Source of the DNA: Geitlerinema sp. PCC 9228
GTDB lineage: Bacteria; Cyanobacteriota; Cyanobacteriia; Cyanobacteriales; PCC-9228
Direction: 5' to 3'
Assembly (NCBI RefSeq): GCF_001870905.1
Contig: NZ_LNDC01000175.1
Span: forward strand, 1-33,589
DNA: 33,589 nucleotides
Shown here: positions 32,047-33,589 of the stretch, in pieces
Numbering within the stretch: position 1 is the stretch's first letter
Layout of the letters: every line of letters starts with the position of its first letter
Position numbers and translations under genes: made by a program
The notes under the pieces: model-generated
The model's database searches: none
What the model was told of the DNA's origin: nothing
Seen by the model: the letters and a program-made list of their open reading frames with translations, nothing else

Positions 32047-33517
32047 CCTGGCTATAGAGTACTTAAACCAACATCAGGGCTTTGACCGAACAGGAATTGG
32101 AGGGACTGGAAAGCAAGCCTTCAAGACTTTTTTTAAGGCTCAAATCAGACCAGACTGGTTAAAAAAGGAACTTCCTGCCGCCATCTTAGATCGAGCGGTG
32201 ATGGGTGCTTACTCCGCATGGTCTAAAACCAAGAAGAATCCCAAATATGTGGGGAAAGGTAAGCAAAAACAGCCTCATCCCCAAGCTGGATTAAAAATAG
32301 CAAGATTTCGTTCCATCCGAGACAAATCCCAAACTCTTCAATTTAAGGTAGCATCTGACCTAAAACAAGGGAAACTGCTTCCCCAATACTGGGGAAATTT
32401 AGGAGCATTTGAATGTTCTGATAACGGAACACGCTTTTGCGTTATTCATCCAGACTACACGCCAGAAGTCACTTACAAAAATGGTAATTTCTATCTTTCT
32501 CTTCCTCAAGATACAGAAGTAAAAGACAACGAGAAGGAAAGTTTCATTGCGTTTGACCCTGGTGTGCGAACTTTCCTAACAGGATTTGATGGTAATCGGT
32601 TTATCGAGTTTGGAGAAAGCGATATAAATCGCATTGTAAGATTGTGCCGTTCTTTGGACAAAATGCAAAGTCAACGAAACTTATTGAAAGGACATAAAAA
32701 TCGCCCCGCAGGGGTAGATAAGGAGGTACTAAACACCCCAGACGAGCGAGTGAAACTTGTGAACAGTTGGGAAATGCCCAAAGCTAACCCAACACGGCGA
32801 GTTTACCTCCCCAAATCTAACGGGAAGAAACGTCCCCTCGGAATCCCTACCGTACGGGATAGAGTCGCACAAGCAATGGTTAAGAATATACTAGAACCCG
32901 AATGGGAAGCCGTATTTGAGCCTAATTCCTACGGGTTTAGATGCGGAAGAAGCTGTCACGATGCCATCGCGCAATGCTTCCTGAGAGTGCAAGGAGGACG
33001 AGACAGTTGGGTTCTGGACGCTGACATTAAGGGTTTCTTCGACAACATTGCCCATGAATCCATTCTGACAGCGATCGAATCTATACCACATGGAGATTTA
33101 ATGGAAGGATGGTTAAAAGCTGGTTATCTCGATCGAGGCATACTGAATCCGACCGACATGGGAACACCACAAGGTGGAGTGATTAGTCCTCTGTTAGCAA
33201 ACATTGGGTTACATGGGTTGGAAGATTTCATCAAGTCAATCAACCCAAAGCTCGGAGTTATTCGCTATGCGGATGATTTCGTGGTCACTTCTAAGGATAA
33301 AGAAAGCCTAGAACATATATTAGACCAGATAAAGCAGTGGATGTCAGAACGAGGTCTGGAAATCAGTGCGGAGAAGACGAGAATCATCTCAATGGAAGAA
33401 GGTTTTGACTTTCTTGGGTTCAACTTACGTCACTACGGTGGCCAATTGTTAATCAAGCCCCAGAAAAAGAAGGTACTTGCCTTCTGTAAAAAGAGAAGAA
33501 AGCAGTTTACGGCGTGA
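31955..33517 (+). CDS. In-frame chimera: TnpB N-terminal half + group II intron-type reverse transcriptase
   Basis: Residues 1-250 are the TnpB start: YRMVLNQEQRHLLKKWVRLN, AWSKTKKNPKYVGKGK and the first RuvC motif IAFDPGVRTFLTGFDG (Asp201), breaking off after LLKGHKNR. The TnpB Glu and second Asp motifs and the zinc finger are absent. From residue 251 (PAGVDKEVLNTPDE) it is a reverse transcriptase of group II intron type: RRVYLPKSNGKKRPLGIP, EPNSYGFRCGRSCHDAI, DADIKGFFDNI, GTPQGGVISPLLANI, and YADD at 438-441. It ends after the RT7 motif FDFLGFNLR and LIKPQKKK, so the maturase (X) and endonuclease domains are missing. GTG start; 520 residues without a stop. The IS-end repeat follows within 4 bp. 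It may be a decayed recombination product or a real fusion. Confidence 0.85.
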   Translation: MKTCTQYRMVLNQEQRHLLKKWVRLNRKAYNLAIEYLNQHQGFDRTGIGGTGKQAFKTFFKAQIRPDWLKKELPAAILDRAVMGAYSAWSKTKKNPKYVGKGKQKQPHPQAGLKIARFRSIRDKSQTLQFKVASDLKQGKLLPQYWGNLGAFECSDNGTRFCVIHPDYTPEVTYKNGNFYLSLPQDTEVKDNEKESFIAFDPGVRTFLTGFDGNRFIEFGESDINRIVRLCRSLDKMQSQRNLLKGHKNRPAGVDKEVLNTPDERVKLVNSWEMPKANPTRRVYLPKSNGKKRPLGIPTVRDRVAQAMVKNILEPEWEAVFEPNSYGFRCGRSCHDAIAQCFLRVQGGRDSWVLDADIKGFFDNIAHESILTAIESIPHGDLMEGWLKAGYLDRGILNPTDMGTPQGGVISPLLANIGLHGLEDFIKSINPKLGVIRYADDFVVTSKDKESLEHILDQIKQWMSERGLEISAEKTRIISMEEGFDFLGFNLRHYGGQLLIKPQKKKVLAFCKKRRKQFTA

Positions 33518-33520
33518 ATC

Positions 33521-33589
33521 GGGAGCTTGAAAGCCCTGACCTTTTAAAGCAGGGATGAAAAGCGACCCGTGCGGCTTTAGCCGCCGTCA
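33521..33589 (+). repeat. IS-right-end-like repeat, copy D, cut by window end
   Basis: GGGAGCTTGAAAGCCCTG, a CTTTTAAAG segment, CAGGGATGAAAAGCGACCCG and a GCGGC-TTTA-GCCGC hairpin match the first part of copy C almost base for base. The position right after the tnpB-like frame identifies the family as tnpB 3'-end sequence, where the right end and the guide RNA scaffold of such elements lie. The second half would be outside the window. Confidence 0.7.

Noticed and set aside
16841-33517. A CRISPR-associated reverse transcriptase system linking the array and the RT frame
   Set aside because: The RT is of group II intron type joined to TnpB within an IS607-like element, 14 kb from the array, with no Cas1 or other cas gene between.

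Overview
The window looks like a chromosomal piece of a cyanobacterium. The octamer GCGATCGC (HIP1) and its core CGATCG recur throughout. Several genes belong to cyanobacterial or photosynthetic families: the PSII assembly factor Psb27, a one-helix high-light-inducible protein (Hlip), a DUF3288 protein and a coxBAC operon with divergent heme A genes. The species cannot be named from sequence alone.

Layout. (1) 0.1-6.2 kb is a respiratory block: ctaA-ctaB (heme A synthesis) on the minus strand, diverging across a 743-bp AT-rich gap from coxB-coxA-coxC. The catalytic subunit carries the YSHP motif of A2-type heme-copper oxidases. (2) 6.3-16.5 kb is mostly housekeeping: dnaA, an HtrA protease, peptide deformylase, 2-Cys peroxiredoxin, an exported TPR protein, CutA, a TauE/SafE permease, a fused two-domain glycosyltransferase of the TIGR04282/TIGR04283 type, and a membrane-anchored SGNH hydrolase. 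Two C/T minisatellites built from the same 9-bp unit lie here. (3) 16.5-18.5 kb is a CRISPR array of 19 repeats and 18 spacers with a good upstream promoter and no cas genes in the window. (4) 18.6-21.6 kb is a tandemly duplicated PhoA-type alkaline phosphatase with an acidic tail. (5) 22.6-26.7 kb is a compact three-gene operon: an SDF-family (glutamate/dicarboxylate symporter-like) protein, a secreted peptidoglycan-binding plus solute-binding protein, and a second SDF-family protein. Both membrane proteins have lost the NMDGT cation-site motif. (6) 26.7-31.2 kb holds a class I glutamine amidotransferase-like protein, DUF3288, a GHL10-type glycosidase-like protein, Psb27, a small exported peptide and an hli gene under a likely HLR1 (RpaB) site. 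(7) 31.4-33.6 kb is a decayed IS607-like element: a broken serine-recombinase gene followed by a single open frame joining the N-terminal half of TnpB to a group II intron-type reverse transcriptase.

A family of sequences resembling tnpB 3' ends / right ends links several regions. Copies lie beside the peroxiredoxin gene, just downstream of the CRISPR array, upstream of the small exported peptide gene, and at the end of the window directly after the TnpB-RT frame.

The two best candidates for something undescribed are the SDF / peptidoglycan-anchored binding protein / SDF operon and the in-frame TnpB-reverse transcriptase chimera. All calls come from reading motifs by eye; no database search was run.
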